A stretch of 64,000 nucleotides of DNA from Edaphochlamys debaryana (Eukaryota; Chlorophyta; Chlorophyceae; Chlamydomonadales), in assembly GCA_016858145.1 (NCBI GenBank), contig JAEHOE010000119.1:310001-374000 (forward strand). The letters are read 5' to 3'. Below are positions 12,301 to 22,700 of the stretch, piece after piece. Under the pieces are notes generated by a model. The model did not search any database. It saw only the letters and a program-made list of their open reading frames with translations, and was not told the origin of the DNA. Made by a program: the position numbers and the translations under genes. How positions within the stretch are numbered: position 1 is the first letter of the stretch; each line of letters begins with the position of its first letter.

Positions 12301-14223
12301 GCCCTACGCAGCGCTGCTCGCCAACCGCACAATCACGGTGGCGGTGGGCGGCGTGCGCGACATGGCGGGAAACACCCTGCTCAACTCCACGCGCTTCAGG
12401 TACGCGCGTGCGGTTGCGCACCATTTGCGGCTTGAGTTGTGAGCGTGCCGAGTCGTGTACCGTATTTCCCTTCGCTGACTCAGCTCAGCCGCCAAAGCTT
12501 TGTTCCGCGCTTGCCCTTGCCCTGCCAAGGGTGGGTCGGCCACCAGCTCAGCCCCGACCTCCTGCCCCCTGCCTCTTCCCCCCCTCCCTACCCACCCCCC
12601 TCAGTTTCTTCATGGGTGCTGTGCGCCTGACCAACGCGGTAAGGGCGCTCCCCTGGCTTGGATGCGAAGCTCTACTTGCTCAAGGAGCTCCCGCCTTCTC
12701 ATTGAGTCCGGCCCCCTTGTATGCGCCCCGGGGGAAACCGCTCCACGTGGCTGACACGTGCCCTCGCCCCACCCGCCAACGTCCCATCCCTGCACCTCCT
12801 CACCCCACCAACTCCCAACCCCAACCCCGCACAGACCAACGTAACGCTCAACATCGCCCTCGGCCCCGTCACCGCCTCCGGGGGCCCCGCGCGCCGCCTC
12901 CTCGCGGCCGCCACCCACGCAGCCTCGGTGGAGCACCACACGGGCGCCGCAACGGCCGTGGACCGTGCGGCTGTTGCTGTGGGCCCTGCGGCATTGGCGG
13001 CGGGCGGTGGCTCGGGGCTTCGGGCGCTGGGGCCCGACCTGGAGCAGGCGCCCATTGTGTCGGACCAGACGGCGGCGCTGGCGGCTGACATCAGCGCCAT
13101 GCTGCAGGCGGCGCTGGCGGAGGAGGGGGTGAAAGAGGGGGCGCAGGGCAGCGGCGGCGCGGCGGCAGGGGCGGTGGCGGCTGCGTCTCAGGTGCTGTAC
13201 GACCGCCTGCGTGACCGACTGGTGGGTGGGAGGGCGGGTGGCCCTGCTACTTTTAGCGACGGGCTACGGGTCAATCGCTGCTGCCAATCACGCCAGGCCC
13301 ACACCAGGCCCACGCCAGGCCCACCTCGTACCCGTGCCTCTAACCGCCTCCTCCCCGCGTGTCCAACGCCCTATCACTCAACCCCACCTCACCGCCACGC
13401 CCCCACGCATCCCACTCTCCCCCATGCACAGGACATTGTCGTCGACGTTTCCCACAGCGGCCCCGGCGGAGGCCACGCCGCCGCCGACGCCGCCTCCCTG
13501 CTGGCCTCCCGCCTGCGCGACCCCGCCTCGGCCCTCAGCGCGGCGCTGCGGGGGGCGCTGGGGCCGGTGCGGGCGGTGGATGCGCCGCTGCCGCTGGAGC
13601 TGCAGCTGTTCATGCAGGTGGGTGGGCGGGGGTGGGAGATTTCCCAAGAGACGTACACCCAATGGGAAGGTGCAAGCTACTCCACACGCTCTAGCCTTCA
13701 CCCTACCGGTATCGGGTTGATAAAGGCTGCTCTGCGCATGCGGGGCCCGAGGATGAGGGTCGAGTGCTCGAGCCAGACCCACGTTGCCTGAGCGAGTCCC
13801 GTGTCCGCCCTCCGCCCCCTGCGCCCGCAGGCAAGCGACGAGGAGCTCCAGGAGGCGCGTGCGGCCGGCCGGCGGCTGGCGGCGGCGACCGTGCTGCCGC
13901 TGACGCTGCCCGGAGGCTTCCTGGGCCCGGCTGCTGGCCCCGATGCCATGCATGACGGCAGCAGTGGAAGCAGCAAGCAAATCGGGGGAGAAGTGCCCGG
14001 TGCCACTCAGGATGGCGGGGAGCAGCGCCGGAGGGGCCAGAGCGGGAAGCGTGCCATGGGTGCGTGGCTGGGCGGCTCTGTGCAGTACGGCAGCGGCGGC
14101 CTCGTGGCGGCGGTGGCGCTGGTGAACAGCGCCGTGCTGGTCGTGTTACTAGTCATGTGGGCTGCGCGCCGTGTGAGGGCGCCGCCCCGGTTTGGCTTCA
14201 TTCAAGCGGAGCTTTGTGCCTAG
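325..14223 (+). CDS. giant membrane-anchored surface glycoprotein, 3' 54 exons (5' end outside window)
   Basis: About 1,719 codons can be joined from 54 exons; all junctions but one keep frame. The first exon seen begins DAAIQRVYDVFQPPDSALVQ and has no start, so the gene begins upstream. Visible parts in order: an extracellular-looking region with many NxS/T sites; the motif VPLLILRDPPGGGSYATLES (split over 1117-1159 and 1284-1332); a Lys/Ala-rich helical stretch (1666-3043); beta-rich Cys-containing modules, for example VEFALGPDLASNSGLQLSLL at 10197 and SMTYLPGDSLTVEYSEPLDC at 11850; an Ala-rich segment (12835-13617); then a single hydrophobic helix (LVAAVALVNSAVLVVLLVMW) and a short basic tail ending FIQAELCA. 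This is type I topology: large ectodomain, one C-terminal anchor, about 24 cytosolic residues. I recall the RDPPG-type motif from very large surface proteins of algae and ciliates, but cannot name the family. A cell-surface or matrix role is inference. Confidence 0.8.
325..14223 (+). other. exon map of the surface-glycoprotein gene
   Basis: Exons read from splice signals with phase checked: 325-409, 517-662, 826-1026, 1117-1159, 1284-1332, 1428-1471, 1666-1766 (GC donor), 1877-1917, 2054-2139, 2323-2346, 2431-2579, 2679-2718, 2813-2848, 3003-3043, 3262-3386, 3480-3523, 3691-3748, 3795-3888, 3944-4076, 4207-4365, 4486-4618, 4749-4790, 5033-5055, 5191-5229, 5418-5529, 5777-5843, 6063-6174, 6329-6346, 6516-6593, 6847-6939, 7090-7131, 7320-7388, 7626-7712, 7861-7901, 8030-8123, 8271-8297, 8467-8499, 8693-8743, 9161-9232, 9398-9428, 9610-9710, 9879-9950, 10197-10398, 10563-10687, 10897-11049, 11163-11218, 11398-11477, 11627-11705, 11836-11984, 12222-12399, 12605-12638, 12835-13221, 13432-13617, 13831-14223. 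The junction 3748/3795 does not keep frame. Several exons are microexons of 18-27 bases. Confidence 0.75.
8693..9060 (+). repeat. tandem copies of an exon end plus 5' splice site, with a G26 run
   Basis: The exon ending at 8743 encodes EFDSTLLK and is followed by GT. The intron then carries three more copies of the same exon tail: about 8806-8829 followed by GT, about 8900-8923 followed by GT, and 9026-9050 followed by GC. They would encode ELDSTLLK, ELDSTLLK and EFYSTLLK. Copies are spaced about 86, 94 and 127 bases. A run of 26 consecutive G lies at 8842-8867, just after the second donor. The true acceptor is at 9159-9160. Confidence 0.85.
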
Positions 14224-14388
14224 CTAGCTGGCCACTGCATGCGTGCTGGTTGGCTATCGTGTGGGACTCTGGCTTTTTGCAATGGCTTGTGTGCAAACAA
14301 GCTTTGATGTCTTCCAAATGTCTCTGATTCCTGTGTGGTGAAGATAGACCCGAAGAGACCTTTCTCCCTTTCAACCCTAGGACCCTAG

Positions 14389-14473
14389 GTATCGTACATT
14401 TGAGTGTTGCCCTCGTCGTACCGCGGTACTAGACACCGGCCGGTATCGTATGTTTGAGTGTTGCCCTCGTCGT
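14389..14473. repeat. 31-bp direct repeat
   Basis: Two near-identical 31-base units, at 14389-14419 and 14443-14473, differ by about two bases. They share the core TTTGAGTGTTGCCCTCGTCG. They lie about 170 bases after the stop codon, within the likely 3' UTR. Confidence 0.8.
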
Positions 14474-14639
14474 CTCTTCGTTGTGTGCTCTTTGCTCGTC
14501 TACCATCCTCACCCACCGTTCGCAACTTCGCCCCCAAGTCAATAATCTTCATGATCGTACATATGCCGTATAGTCCACGGACTCCTCGTGCTACCCCCGT
14601 CGACGCTCAAAACCCAGTCGAAGTGCAATGTCTTTGCGC

Positions 14640-14733
14640 AGGATGGACTTGCTGATTCCTAGATCCTCGGAAGGGGGCAGGATGGACTTTCCGATTCCTC
14701 AATCCTTGGAAGTTAGGGGGCGGGATGGACCCG
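14640..14733. repeat. degenerate tandem repeat of about 40 bp
   Basis: About two and a third imperfect copies of a unit containing GGATGGACTT, a CGATTCCT-like core, an ATCCTyGGAAG core and a G-rich end, starting near 14641, 14682 and 14723. Confidence 0.7.
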
Positions 14734-15035
14734 GGACGTGATGGAACTGAAAGGTCCTGGAGTAGTAAGGGTTTACGCTTTCTTATGAGTAAAGTCTCCT
14801 GATGATATCTTACGGAATGCCGTGTGGGTGCAGTGCGTGCCTCCGGCTGCAATCCAGCAAGGGCCCCGTTACGTAGCGAGTCCGCCGTGACCAGGGTGCC
14901 GTGACGCTCGAAGCGAATACCGTGTTGCTCGATCCTTTCAAGGGGGGTAGACTTTACTTAAAGGTGATACCGGTAGGTATCGGTTAGGCTTCTGACTTCC
15001 CGTGCCCGCCTCCTACAGTGCCCGCCTTCGTGCTG

Positions 15036-15040
15036 TGTAA
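15036..15040 (+). promoter_or_regulatory. TGTAA poly(A) signal, surface-protein gene
   Basis: TGTAA, the usual volvocine polyadenylation signal, lies about 815 bases after the stop codon. It is the first plus-strand copy I noticed after 14223. Confidence 0.45.
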
Positions 15041-15757
15041 TTGATTGGCATGCAAGGGCGGCGGTTCACGCGGTTGGCGCAGCTGCAGATAGAGTTGACT
15101 ACCGGGCGGCAGAGGGGGCACCCCCTGCTAGTCGCTGCACGCTGCTTGCGGGCGTCGGGGGGCATAGCCTCCATGCAGTGCACTAGCAACAGGGCTATCT
15201 AGCACTACACGGAGCGGTACGCGCAGCAGATGTAGTCGGTGATGCGGCTGAGAACGGCTATGCTAGAGTAACCGGCATGCTGTTGCTGTCGACGACGTAG
15301 AGCTGTGCCGGGTACTGCTAGCAGGCTGACACAGGTCCTACGGGAGGCAGGCGCGAATAGCACTTTCCTGCTTGCGGGCGTCCGTCAGGCTGCTGCTGCA
15401 TGGGAGCAAGCCGATGAGCATGGGGCAACCCGCGTGGCCACTCAGGCCAGCCGCAGCGCTAAGCCTGGCCAGACTCTGGTACCGTGGCACTACTGAGAAA
15501 TCTGAGCCCCCGAGTACGACGCCTGAATCACACCGTCGCACGATCGTCTGTCCCCTGAGTCGCATGGTCACCGCGTCACTGCGGGTTGCGCCTAGGAACC
15601 TGGGTCTGCACCTTGCTGGCCTGCTCTTCGCGTCTGCCAGTTCCCCTTCCCCCTGAGTCGCCCCTTGCTCCTGCCTTGCTGTGTGTCTCGCTCCGGCGCT
15701 ACCCCATGCCCAGGCCAGATGGCGAGGGCGGCAAAGGCAACAACAGACAACTGACCG

Positions 15758-15762
15758 TTACA
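15758..15762 (-). promoter_or_regulatory. TGTAA poly(A) signal, family-1 gene A
   Basis: Reads TTACA on the + strand, about 690 bases beyond the stop of gene A. Confidence 0.4.
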
Positions 15763-16449
15763 AGCACCACCGAACCCAGCCCACCCGGCATCCACCTCGC
15801 GCCTGTGCACTGTACACTGCGTCCGCCCGCAAACCGGCCTCACCACAACAACCTGCACCGATAATTCGTCCTGAGTGCCCCAGCTACTCAACCTGGGCCG
15901 TGTAAGAACGGCACACAGAACCCCCCTACCGCATTACTGCGTGCCGGCGCCCACCCCCATGACCCATGCCGGCCGCCAGCTGGCTACCATACGTGCACGA
16001 CAGTTGTCTGCTATCCCAGACCCCTGGCCCGCAAAGTACCCCCAGCCAGCCAGGGCCTCCTGGAAGGCACTCGGGCTCATCCAGCTCCGCTGCGTTTCAA
16101 GCCCATGCGCTGCACCCCATCACGCCTCAGCGCTGTGGCCTCAAAGCCCCCGTCACACCGCACCTGCACCTGCACCTGCGCCGGCTATGTAGCCAAGCTA
16201 CCGTAGCTACCCACACGCACACGCTCACGTCAAATCCGTCCGGCGCGCGAGACCGGCCCCACCCTTCCTTGCCCTGCTTCCACCCTAGCGAGCTTCTCGC
16301 CCACAACCCCTGACCCATCCGACAGCCCCGTACGCGGTCTAAACGTAGCACCCGCCGCCACCCGGCTGCACGAGCATGGCTCAGCTAGCCCGACTTAGGA
16401 GGCGTCACGGACGGGCCCTGCCGCCCGGGCCCCTCAGGCGCCAGCGCCT

Positions 16450-18487
16450 TTAGGAGAATAGCTCCTTAATGAACGGAAGGGGCTCCCGCAGCGCCGCCCA
16501 CACCTCGACCACGCCCTGGAACCGCTGCAGCGGGGTCAGCTCTGGCGCGGCGCCATCCCAGGCCGCCTGCAGCACCTGAAGGGGTGTTGATGGTGGTGGT
16601 GTCGTTAGCGGGCAGGTATCAGAAGACAGCACGAGTGGGGGATCAAGGCGTCTGTTCCGCAGGTCTGTCATGATTGCACCGCATGCGTCCACTCTCAAGT
16701 CAGTCGCTAGCGTGCAGAGCCACTTTCCATGGCAGACCCGTTTCAACCTCCCATCCAGCCCTGGCCCCGTTCCCCAGCCGTTATCTGGCGAGCTTGCAAA
16801 ACCACAAGCTCAATGCAGCCGCCAAGCCCTTCCCCCGTTACAAGCCTTCGTGATCACCCAAGCCCAGCTCACCTGGGCGGTGATGGATAGGGACAGGTGC
16901 GGCAGCCAGGCTGCATACGCCAGCCTACCCGCCACCACGCGGGTCGCCGTCAGCCGGTGTCCCGCTGCCGAGGGCACACCCTCGCGCTGCTGCGTGGGCC
17001 CGTCCTCCCTGTCAAGCACCGCGGCGACCGCCACCACACGCTGCGCCGCCGCCTCGGAGGCGCACTCCACCAGCACCACACCCGCGGCAGCGATGCGGCT
17101 AAAGCCGGCAATAAGGTTTCGCTGGGGGGTGGCGTCAGGCCCGCTAGACGCGGTGGGTGCGCCCTGCTGCGCTGCCGCCCGCTCCAGCTGCTGCACGGCC
17201 CACAGCGCAGTCGTTGCGCTGAAGACTGCATCCCGCACCGCCTCGCCGTGCAGGGCAATGAGGGGCGGCAGCGGTGCGCCGGCCGGTAAGCGAGCCCTGG
17301 TGCTGCCGCCGCCTGAGCTGCCCCCGCCGCTGGCCGGACTGCTGGCCGCAACCCCGGGCTGTCTGCACAGCCGCCGCATGAACTCTTCGGCAGCTGTTTC
17401 GGCGGTCACCGCCGGCAGCGGCTCCCGCTCTGCCGCTCCGCTGCCCGCCGCTGCCGAGCCGCCATCCCGCAGCTGCACGGTGCATTCGGGAGGCACCGCC
17501 TCGCCCCGCTCACCCAGCTCCAGCCACCGCGGCACGCCCAGCAGCCGCAGCAGCGGCATCAGCTGCTCTGCATCGTCAAGGTCCGTGTCCCATCGCATCC
17601 CCTCCAGGCTGATGGAATCGCACAGGCTGCCAAGCTTCCTCAGCGCACTGAGGAGATTGAGGCCGCTGGAGGAGCTCCGGGGGAAGTCACCAGCGTTGGA
17701 TTGAACCCACAGGGTGCCGGTCAGCTGCAGGCTGGCGAAGCGCTGCCCGCTCTTAACCAGACGAGACCCCAGCAGAGCGCCCTGGATGAACCATGCGAGG
17801 TCCCGCTGGTCTGCCAGGGGGAAACCCAGCTCCAGGCTGCGCGCGGCAGAGTCGTACCACAGGTCAAAGTTCGCCTCACGGTCTGGAGAGTAACTGCCCG
17901 CAGCCCTGGCTTCCGGGCTGTAGGAGCGGTGCTGGATCCCGCTAACTCCAAATCGCCTGACGCTGGGCGGCAGGGCGTCCAGGAGGGCTTGCACGCCAGC
18001 TGGAGAAATAGAGCGGGCGTAGGAGTTGATCTCCACGTGCTGGAGTAGTGTTAGAGACTTGAGGGCGAGCCGCACGGCTCTGTTGTCGTACGGGCAGTTG
18101 ACAAGTTTCTCCTTGTAGTTGTACGCGTCGTACTGCGAGGACGGCCGGTGTGGGGCGACGGCGTCGACCCGGCGGTGTCCTACCACCAGGCGCGTGAGCT
18201 GGGTTGAGGATGCCAGCTTCTTGTTGCCCGGGCCGCTGAGAAAGCAGCAGCCGCAACCGGAGAGGGTGAGGCTGGAGAGGTTGGGCAGAGTCGCAAGAGT
18301 CCTGAACAAGAGCGAATCTGCCCTGCCCAGGCGTTGCTGACCCCAGGTCGGCCAGGGAGCCGACAGAATCGCTGAGGCCGCGCGAGAATGACGCCCAGGC
18401 CTCAGCGTCTAGGTGAAAGAGCACATCGACGAAGGTGATGCACATTGCTGGAGTTCTGGCTTTGAGCCCCGGCAGCAGGGCTCCCAT
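16450..18487 (-). pseudogene. family-1 gene A: F-box-like/leucine-rich protein with scrambled N-terminus
   Basis: The most diverged family-1 copy. Terminal exon 16450-16575 encodes VLQAAWDGAAPELTPLQRFQ... and stops TAA. The large exon runs from the donor at 16872 up to about 18309 and holds leucine-rich stretches (LPNLSSLTLSGCG, SSTQLTRLVVGH, LLDALPPSVRRFGVSG) and the family's Val-Leu-Val-Glu-Cys motif. Compared with B, C and D it lacks the SWDGGPTLASFL...LPELRSVEL block and most of the F-box-like exon. What remains of that exon (ATG at 18487, ...FVDVLFHLDAEAWASF...) is fused directly to the leucine-rich part but in a different frame, with no usable intron between. It may start at an internal ATG or be non-functional. 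The C-terminal half has no stops, so decay is recent or only the 5' end was lost. Confidence 0.65.
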
Positions 18488-18856
18488 CAGCAAGGTTAGA
18501 CTCGTGTAAGTCGCTTCATTACTGTGTCGACGACTGTATTGAGTTCAGGGTCAGCTGTCGCAGAAGTCTTGTGACAGACGCGCGCCGACGAGGCTCGCGG
18601 GATGGGATCGCGTTGGGGATGTAAGTTCGCAGTGCTAATTACGTATTACTCTATGTACCCGTCGGCAAGCTGCGAGCAACCCGTCGTGCAGCCCCACTTT
18701 GACCACCCCCATCGTGCTCACCTCTTACCCCCGACCCTCCCCGGCCGACCCCGGCTCGGCAGGCCCTGGCTACGCTGCCACCCTCGCCAAGAACGACGGG
18801 GAGCGCCCCTGAGTAAGGACCATTCGGAGCAGACGCGATGCCTGGCCGGGGCGGGC

Positions 18857-18861
18857 AAAAA
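18857..18861 (-). terminator. T5 RNA polymerase III terminator
   Basis: A five-base A run on the + strand (T5 on -) immediately follows the discriminator base of the tRNA gene. Confidence 0.85.
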
Positions 18862-18935
18862 TGTCATCATCCAGGATCGAACTGGAGACCTCTCGCGTGT
18901 GAGGCGAATGTGATAACCAACTACACCATGATGAC
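18862..18935 (-). tRNA. tRNA-Val(CAC)
   Basis: The minus strand folds as a complete cloverleaf. The 7-bp acceptor stem is GTCATCA with TGATGAC, discriminator A. The D arm GTGTAGTTGGTTATCAC includes the A box. The anticodon stem-loop TTCGC-CTCACAC-GCGAG puts CAC at 34-36 (+ strand 18899-18901). The variable region is AGGTC, and the T arm TCCAG-TTCGATC-CTGGA includes the B box. The length is 74 with no intron and no encoded CCA. It resembles eukaryotic cytosolic tRNA-Val(CAC), and a T5 terminator follows directly. Confidence 0.95.
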
Positions 18936-19716
18936 TCGAACTGAGGTTCTCAGGCGATGGCATGAAGGGGAATGTTACCATCTCACAATCCCAAAGACCC
19001 GGCCAACGCTCCCTTCAAGTCGCGCGCCGAGAGGGGCCGCTGTCCTTCCAGGCCAGGGTCAGCAGAGCCCTAGGCTGCCGCGGGGCCCTTGAGCTGCCAA
19101 GCGCCTCTGTCCCCGCAGCCTTGCTGTCAGCTCGCGCTCGTCTTCCTGCCGGGCCTTGCCTTGCCTTCCCCTTCCTAGAGTTGCGTGGGCCGGGGCAGGA
19201 GGCTGCAGCCCCCACGCGCCCTCGAAGCTTGCTCTCCAGCCCCCACGCGGCTGCATGGCTTAAGGCCCTCCCTTCGGTCAGGACCAACCCGTAGCCATCG
19301 CAAGAGTTTGTTCCAGCGGCAAGGCGGTGAGGCAATGAGGGGGTGAAGCGGTGTGGGGCTGACGCAGTGAGGGGCAGAGGCGTTGAGGGGCTAAGGCCGT
19401 GAGGCGGTGAGGGGCGCACACATGAGGGCTGCCGCCCAGCCCCCTCCAGCCGCAAGTCGAGGAAAGCCATGCTTGCGCGCCGTTAGCAACCCACGCCCCG
19501 GAAAGCGCCCCCAAGAGGGCAGATGCAGACCCCTCCAGTCGCAAGAGGAGGAAGGCCGTGGCTAATACTCAACCCCATCCATGGTCCTTCCTTCCTTTGG
19601 CCGCTCTTTGATATTACACAACCCACCCATCCGGTGGACTCCAAAGTGTGGGCGTCCCAATGTTGTTACTACCGGTATTATCAGTCCTCCATGCAGCGAG
19701 CCCTGGCCTTTGGGGC
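18936..19716. other. intergenic, with a short G-rich minisatellite
   Basis: No gene is supported. 19318-19420 is a degenerate minisatellite of about 13-16 bp units (GGCGGTGAGG-like). Two related 33-base pieces (CCCCTCCAGyCGCAAG core) occur near 19440 and 19530. A minus-strand TGTAA at 19614-19618 is the likely poly(A) signal of gene B, about 100 bases after its stop. Confidence 0.6.
19614..19618 (-). promoter_or_regulatory. TGTAA poly(A) signal, gene B
   Basis: TTACA on the + strand, about 100 bases downstream of the gene B stop, a typical distance for this signal. Confidence 0.6.
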
Positions 19717-22700
19717 CTAGAACTGGGGGCACCATGGCGGCCTCACGGGCTCCAGCCGCACGTCGCTCAGGCGCTGCCACAGCTCCGTCACACCCCGGAA
19801 CCGCTCCAGGCGGCTCAGGGCCGGGGAGGAGCCGTCCCACGCCGCCTGCAGCACCTGATGAGGAGGAAGCGGGTAGGTGCGTGGAGGGCGGGACAGCCGA
19901 GGTCACAAGCTAATCAGCTGGAAAGCGGGCGCTGTGTGGGCTTAAGGCAGACGGAGGGCCGTCGCCTGACAGAGATTGCAGCAGCAGCCTACCGGTACGC
20001 GCGCCGCACTGTTTGGAGGGGGTCAGCCTAGAGCCCGGGCCTCACCTGCTGCAGGGCCACGTCAGACACGTGCGCCAGGCCCCTCGTGCAGTACAGCTGA
20101 CCCAGGCCCGCGTTCATGATCTGCAGCTCATTGGCGGTTGCTGCCGTACGATCTCCCTCAGCCGCAGCGCCGCCGCCTGCGCCCGTGGCCTTCCCCGCCG
20201 CTGCTTCAGCCGCCGCCGCCCCTAGCACGCCTGCTGCCGCCGCCGCCACCCGCTCCCGTGCCTCCCCCGAGCCGCACTCCACAAGCAGGGCGTCCGTGGA
20301 CGGCACGGGGGTGTAAACCGTCACCTCCGCGCCGTCCCCTCGGGTGCTGCCGCCGCCGCCGCCGCCGCCTCTTGGTCCATCGCCACCGTCGCTGCTGCCC
20401 CCGCCGTCGCCGTCAGCCCAGGCCCCGTCCAGGCCCGCGCCGGCGCCGGCGCCAAAGTCGCTGTCGCTGCTGTCGCCGTACTCCCAGCACCGGTAGCCGC
20501 CGTACGCCCATCCCGTGTGGCCGCCGCCCATGTCGCCGTCGCTGTCGCTGCCTCCATGCACCCATGCTTCAGCCCCGCCGCCGGCGCCGACACCGCCGGC
20601 GCCGCCGTGACCCCCCGCTGCCTGCGGCCGCCCGGCACCGGCGCCGCTGGCTGCTCCGCTGCCACCTGCCGCAGCGGCATCGCTGTCGCTGTCAGCCCCG
20701 CTGCTGCTGCCTGGGCCGTCGCCGTCCCCGCCGCCCAACCTGCGCTCGCCCCGGGCATCTCTGCATGCTCCCCCGCCGCCCTCGCCGTCATTGTCCTCGC
20801 CGCCTGCAGCCTCCGCCGCCGCTGCTCGTGCCGCCTCCTCGACCTGCCGTACGGCTGCCGCCAGCTCCTCCGGATCCGCCTGGAGCCGGCTGACGGCGGC
20901 GCCGCGCAACAGCAGTAGCGGCCTGACGTACGCCCGAGTAGCGCCCAAGGTGGCACCTGCGGCGGCACCCGCGGGCGCCCCTGCCCCTGCCTGCATGTGG
21001 CTAAGGAACCGCTCCACCACCTCCGCCTCTGCCTCCGCCTGGGCCCGAGCCGGGCCCCTGCTGCCGCCAGCGCCGGCGCCGCTGCTCGCCATGCGACCGC
21101 CAGCGCCCGCACCAGCGGCCGCAGCGCCACAGCCTCCATCCCCGCCGCCGCTACCCAGCTGCGCGCCACCGCCATCGCTGCCGCTTTCGACGCCAGATGC
21201 GGGCTCCGCAAGCCGCACCTCGCCCTGGTAGGAGCCCAGGCTGAGCCGCTCGGGCACGCCCAGGGCCGCCGCCGCCTCCACCAGGTCGCGGGGACCCGTG
21301 GAGAAGCCCTTCTCGAGGCAGGCCGACTCCACGGCGTCGAAGCGCTCGATCAGCGGCCGCAGCTCCGACAGGCGGTCTGAGTTGACGCTGATCTTGCTGC
21401 CGAGCCGCAGCGTGCCGTACCGGCGGCCGGAGGCGAAGAGCTGCGAGCCCAGCAGTGCCTGGGATGCGACCCAGTTCACATCGCTCAGGCTAGCCTCTCG
21501 GTCGAAGCTCAGGGCCAGGCTGCTGGCGGCCAGGTCGAGCGTCAGCTCGAGGCCCGGCGTCGCGTAGAAGATGCCGACGCCGGTCACACGCAGCCGTACG
21601 AGCGAGGGAGGTACGGCATCAATCAGCGATCTCAGCTCGTCGTGGGCCATGGCTTCGGGGTAGGCGCAGATCTCGACCTCCTGCAGAGATCTGAGGCCGC
21701 GCAGGGCGGCCACGACTGACTCATGCCTGAACGAGCAGCTGGGCAGCAGCTGCTTCTCGCCGTCCGGGTTAGTCATCCATGACTTGGGCTCGCCCGAGTG
21801 CCGTACGACCAGGCGCGTGAGCTGCTTGGCGCCCGCCAGCGGACCGGCGCCGTGCAAGCCGGACAGGTCAACCCCCCAGGGCGCATCTGGGTTGAAGCGG
21901 ATGGGCGCGTTGACCGTGTGGTCAAGAAGGGTGCTGCCGTAACCGGTCAGAACTAGGCTGCTGAGGAGCGGGAGGGAGGCCAGGGCTCCGAAGAGGGTCT
22001 GGGCCTCGGGCGGGCTCAAAGCGCTCGGCCCTGCCTCCAGCTCCACGGACCGCAGCTCGGGCAGGGCGGCGAGGAGGCGGGAGACGGCCTCACAGGGGAA
22101 GGCGTGGCGGGGGTGCTTGCCGGGCTCCCTCTCCAGCACCACCCGGAGGCTGGTGAAGCGCGTGCGGGACTCCAGGGGGGAGGCCAGGAAGGAGGCGAGG
22201 GTGGGGCCGCCGTCCCAGCTGCGCGCAAGGATGCCGAGAAGGGTGGGCAGTGGGTACTGTCAAGGCGCGAAGGCACGTCACACGAGGGCTGAGCTGCGGC
22301 CGTCAGGCAGTACTAGGGGGCTAACATGGCGCTGCTGCCGCGGTGACCCTTGTGGTCGCAGCGGCGGCGGCGCCGGCTCCTGCCCTCCGCACCGTGTCCT
22401 CAGCCCGCACGCGGGGCGTCCTGTTTTGGGGCGCCCCGCCCTCAACGTTACCTGTCGTCGACTTCGCTCCTGTCTACGCCGTCCTGCAGCGAGTGGCGCA
22501 CCTGCCGCTTTCTGCCTTCGGCCGCGCTTTTGCGGCCTCGTCGTATGCGCTAAGTAAAGTTCTGTACCATCTTGAGTTTTCCCGCCTGCCGTCAGCCTCA
22601 GCGCTGTCGACCCTCGGCAGTCGTGTGGCGGCGCTGGTGGATCGGGGCCTGGCTCCGGACGCTGACGCCGACACGCGACGCACGCGCCTGCCTGGCTTGC

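Larger units (their letters stand above)
14224..16449. other. 3' UTRs and intergenic DNA; no supported gene
   Basis: This stretch holds the 3' UTR of the surface-protein gene (+), then the 3' UTR of the convergent family-1 gene A (-). A plus-strand TGTAA lies at 15036-15040 and a minus-strand TGTAA at 15758-15762. Short reading frames here show no splice-linked continuity or recognisable domain. Two small tandem repeats are listed separately. Confidence 0.6.

Noticed and set aside
15040..15660. Possible degenerate coding region between the surface-protein gene and gene A
   Set aside because: Stops in all frames within short distances and no similarity to other genes in the window.
16670..17704. 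344-codon + strand open frame
   Set aside because: Antisense shadow of the gene A large exon, which has paralogue support on the minus strand.
20138..21231. Several long + strand open frames rich in Pro/Arg/Ala
   Set aside because: Shadows of the Gly/Ala/Asp-rich exon of gene B on the minus strand.
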